From Polaribacter sejongensis (GTDB lineage: Bacteria; Bacteroidota; Bacteroidia; Flavobacteriales; Flavobacteriaceae), in assembly GCF_038024065.1 (NCBI RefSeq), contig NZ_CP150667.1, positions 1,867,501 to 1,931,500 of the forward strand: DNA of 64,000 nucleotides. Reading direction: 5' to 3'. Positions 62,501-64,000 of the stretch are shown one piece after another. The stretch's first letter is position 1; each line of letters opens with the position of its first letter. Below the pieces are notes generated by a model that saw only the letters and a list, made by a program, of their open reading frames with translations, was not told where the DNA came from and made no database searches. Made by a program: the position numbers and the translations under genes.

Positions 62501-62607
62501 AGAGTTAAACTTGTTTCGTCTGATATTGTACCTGTAATTGTTGTTTGAGCCGTTAAAGACATAAAACTACAAAACAGAAACAACAAAGCACTTAGTTTTA
62601 ATTTCAT
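59548..62607 (-). CDS. susC: SusC/RagA-family TonB-dependent transporter
   Basis: 1019 residues from the ATG at 62607; 12 upstream codons in frame (from 62643) precede a better signal peptide. It carries a CarboxypepD_reg-like N-terminal domain (TGTISDETSLTLPGVNILVKG, about 25-100), the plug motif GGYGSTTKKDLVSSVSSV-like region, and a barrel ending in SVTLGLKMEF. It imports the SusD-bound substrate across the outer membrane using the Ton system. It has no FecR/anti-sigma-responsive extension. Confidence 0.95.
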   Translation of the reverse strand: MKLKLSALLFLFCSFMSLTAQTTITGTISDETSLTLPGVNILVKGTDRGTNSDFEGKYSIKVSKGEILQFSFVGFVNQEVVVAGQNVIDIVLKEDAQQLNEIVIIGYGSTTKKDLVSSVSSVKADVLENQPVARLDQALQGRATGVSVTSNSGDPGSGSTIRIRGNSSINGNNNPLYVIDGFIVGTDFNLNTLNVNDIKSVDVLKDATALSIYGTRGASGVILVTTKNGTEISKGKPRISLNHYYSVQQVANEIDLLNGEDYVNYINEAGQFNPNLNNGFGGTDPTLPLLFDEPGEIETTDWLDLAAQTGYVRNTDLSIMGNSENSNYYISINHFDQEGILKGSGLERVTFRTNLDVRLSDKFKTGIRLNATHYKKENNKVNYSQIVSNVLPIRTVYDENGDYTGVNPISSGTERNPVADANLRVDHDLVTKLITNAYVEYELFENFKLKSTFGAEITHTKYNDYLPGALPDRQISKAGTGYANIATNYGKSILNENTFTYDLGLENHSVKLLGGFTWQKDTNESTVSQADGFPNDAVLFNNLALGDATLYYANSGYGQRTLASFLGRVDYGYKSKYLLTLVGRYDGSSVFEEGSKYAFFPSVGLAWNVSDETFLEDVDVIDKLKVRGSYGIVGEQGVNSYNSIATYNNTINIFNDNVVNGVQLGSVPSEGLTWETTKQLDLGFEVSLLKDRISFEADYYLKTTEDLLLAKALSAQAGGGTQLQNVGSVENQGFEFSLNTINVEKKDFSWNSTLTISTNKSKVLELDGRDYLDLQSTGNQGGTSARLIVGESMPVFIGLKYLGTYKNEDEIIADGRKGMSFIGGPRFENLDDNPTWNDEDAVIIGSPEPDFYGGFRNTFTYKGLSLDVFFQGQYGNDIFNIRTQASYYGRGEQNLDSRVLNRWQEGVNETSDIPRAGASTSLFNPNSTVNIEDGSFLRLKTATLNYNLPLEKIGLENTLSAFNVYVTGTNLFLLSKFKLGDPETSNFSASSGLGSVSQGFASGTYPYAKSVTLGLKMEF

Positions 62608-63108
62608 TGATTTAATAATTAGTTTATAATTTGGTTTTACCATTACAACGAACGGTTACTTCAAACCTATTAATTATTTAAATTCAGAAATTCTCAAAAA
62701 CAGGGTAGTATTGTTGCAATTACCCAACAATTAACATAAAGTTCTAAATAATTAGTAATTTAAGTTTATAAAAAAGATGATATTACTAAAATTAGTATTA
62801 CTTTATAGAAGCCCTTTTACCCATAGATAATACTTAAAAAGCACGCATTACTAATAATAATTGAAAAAAACATAGTGCTTATTTTTACTAAAAAAAAAAA
62901 GAGAAGTAATCGATAGGGTATTAAAACTTATAATATGTAGTTTTCTATTAAGATAGAATGTAGAAATTTATATTCATTTTATTTAACAAGAATACGTTTT
63001 TAATAAAAAAAATATTAATAAAATATATTGCCCTATATTTTTCCGTAAAGCACGAAATAATATAGGGCAAATTATAGAAACCAAAATTGTATTACAATTT
63101 AAAAGGCA
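62608..63108. other. Intergenic stretch upstream of susC
   Basis: No ORF of note. TAGGTTTG (minus strand, 62662-62669) is a possible -7 box for susC with a TTG 25 bases upstream. ATTGTTG (62710-62716) and CAACAAT (62725-62731) form a 7-bp dyad that could be a regulator site. A 10-bp hairpin (63028-63037 with 63061-63070) ends the racemase gene. Confidence 0.5.
63028..63070 (-). terminator. Terminator of the racemase gene
   Basis: TTGCCCTATA and TATAGGGCAA pair exactly around 23 bases; T-rich DNA follows on the minus strand. Confidence 0.7.
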
Positions 63109-63933
63109 TTAATTACCTAAAATAAAATCTACGGCAGCCATAGAATGAATTTCTGTTGTATCAAAAATTGGAATTTCTAAATCTTCATCAAAAATCATTA
63201 AAGGAAATTCTGTACAACCTAAAACAACTCCTTCTGCGCCTCTATCTACCAAACCTTTAATAACATTAAGCACATAGGTTTTAGAAGCAGGCTTAACCAC
63301 GCCATACGTAAGTTCTTCTTCAATAATTCTTTGCAACTCAATAAGTACTTCCTTTTCTTCTGGCACTAAAACATTTATTCCGTTATCAGCGATTCTTTTG
63401 GTTATAAAATCACCTTCCATTGTATAAATTGTACCTAAAAAACCAACACTCTTCACTTCTTTTTTTAGAATAGCTTTTGCCGTAGCATCACCAATATGAA
63501 TAATAGGAAAATCTAATTGACTTTGGACAATATCAAATACTTTATGGGGTGTATTTGCACAAAACATTACAGCCTCTGCTCCTCCTTTACGTAAACTTAA
63601 TGCACCATCAGTTAACATTCCTGCAATCGAATCCCATTTATCTATTTTCTGAAATCTATGAATTTCTGCTTGATTTAAGGTATAAACTAATAAGGGCGGA
63701 TTTGTATTATTGCCATAATAATCATTAATAGATTGATTAATTGCAGCATAATACTCTACTGTTGAGTGCCACGACGTACCACCTAAAAGCCCAAGTGTAT
63801 TCATATCTTTAACTGTTGTTTTTTTTTGATTTAATTGAAAACTACTGTCTACTAATTTTTGTTTGTTATTATCTTTTGAATTACCGCATGAAAGATGCAT
63901 TATAATCATAAAACAATATAGAAAATTTTTCAT
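63109..63933 (-). CDS. Asp/Glu racemase-family protein with an export signal
   Basis: 274 residues. From Met44 on it is a standard Asp/Glu racemase: LGLLGGTSWHSTVEYY, catalytic CANTPHK (C125) and GCTEFPL (C240). Residues 1-43 are an extra N-terminal piece: a hydrophobic stretch (FLYCFMIIMHLS) with a possible lipobox Cys16, then a polar linker. Ordinary members begin near this protein's Met44 and are cytoplasmic. This one would be exported and perhaps lipid-anchored, making D-aspartate or D-glutamate outside the cytoplasm. No peptidoglycan gene is adjacent. The frame is open to the annotated ATG. Confidence 0.82.
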   Translation of the reverse strand: MKNFLYCFMIIMHLSCGNSKDNNKQKLVDSSFQLNQKKTTVKDMNTLGLLGGTSWHSTVEYYAAINQSINDYYGNNTNPPLLVYTLNQAEIHRFQKIDKWDSIAGMLTDGALSLRKGGAEAVMFCANTPHKVFDIVQSQLDFPIIHIGDATAKAILKKEVKSVGFLGTIYTMEGDFITKRIADNGINVLVPEEKEVLIELQRIIEEELTYGVVKPASKTYVLNVIKGLVDRGAEGVVLGCTEFPLMIFDEDLEIPIFDTTEIHSMAAVDFILGN

Positions 63934-64000
63934 ATTTGATTTGTTATAAAATAAAACCTTTGGTTAATGATTTTGATAACCCCAATATTAACTCTTTATT

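Noticed and set aside
57958..63933. A complete polysaccharide utilisation locus
   Set aside because: Only SusC and SusD are present; no carbohydrate enzyme or sensor accompanies them.

Overview
The window is about 64 kb of AT-rich chromosome from a member of the Bacteroidota, most likely a marine Flavobacteriaceae (Polaribacter/Tenacibaculum-like; genus is inference). The evidence is a SusC/SusD pair, a 959-residue single-chain GcvP, a calcium-type PafA alkaline phosphatase, zinc-free L31, YpdA, pdhA-pdhC without pdhB, and promoters of the flavobacterial TTG-N17-23-TAnnTTTG type. No phage, transposase, CRISPR array or classical defence island is visible. It reads as core genome with one small variable patch near 1-2.2 kb.

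Layout. 1-6.7 kb: the end of an SH3-NlpC/P60 peptidase, a variable patch (small HTH-like protein and a LOV-like PAS protein), a flavodoxin-fold protein, an M23 peptidase, a phosphatase-phosphoglycerate dehydrogenase fusion and a UbiA-like membrane protein. 6.9-20.6 kb: gcvP, alpha-glucan phosphorylase, an unknown secreted protein, YpdA, L31, glutaminyl cyclase, a beta-helix lipoprotein, an SDR enzyme, a SprT-like protein and a DUF389 membrane protein. 20.7-22.6 kb: two identical tRNA-Lys genes and MlaF/MlaE. 22.7-33.1 kb: PafA, PrsW, CtlX, a VanX-like dipeptidase, pyruvate dehydrogenase E1-alpha and E2, a DUF2807 protein, an acetyltransferase, a 55-codon lysine-rich ORF and an SGNH hydrolase.

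33.1-37.6 kb is a peroxide-defence island. A peroxiredoxin-thioredoxin-DUF6952 operon diverges from katG, and katG is followed by a small ankyrin protein. The divergent intergenic region carries two exact matches to the OxyR core ATAGntnnnanCTAT and one with a single mismatch, placed where an activator would bind. 37.5-42.7 kb is a tight five-gene minus-strand unit: NatA/NatB-like ABC exporter, MscS channel, DUF6268 outer-membrane protein and a sigma-54 activator lacking its DNA-binding domain. 43-49.1 kb is a beta-oxidation locus, marR followed by fadN-fadA-fadE in the Bacillus subtilis fadNAE order. Twin operators lie before marR, and a compact predicted RNA pseudoknot sits directly before fadE.

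49.3-57.6 kb holds an e(P4) phosphatase, a sigma-region-4-like protein, a J-domain/KTSC fusion, a yceI-porin-yceI cluster with a pentanucleotide repeat in front of the porin, trxB, a PQQ-type sugar dehydrogenase, tRNA-Pro and a small outer-membrane barrel. 57.9-63.9 kb holds an isolated SusD/SusC pair and an Asp/Glu racemase with a predicted secretion/lipoprotein signal. Several gene ends carry copies of a short dispersed palindromic element bounded by TGTCA...TGACA.

Best candidates for something new are the fadE-leader pseudoknot, the OxyR-box/KatG-ankyrin/Prx-Trx-DUF6952 island, the ABC-MscS-DUF6268-activator operon, the cysteine-less LOV-like protein and the exported racemase. All positions and motifs were read by eye; no database search or folding program was run.
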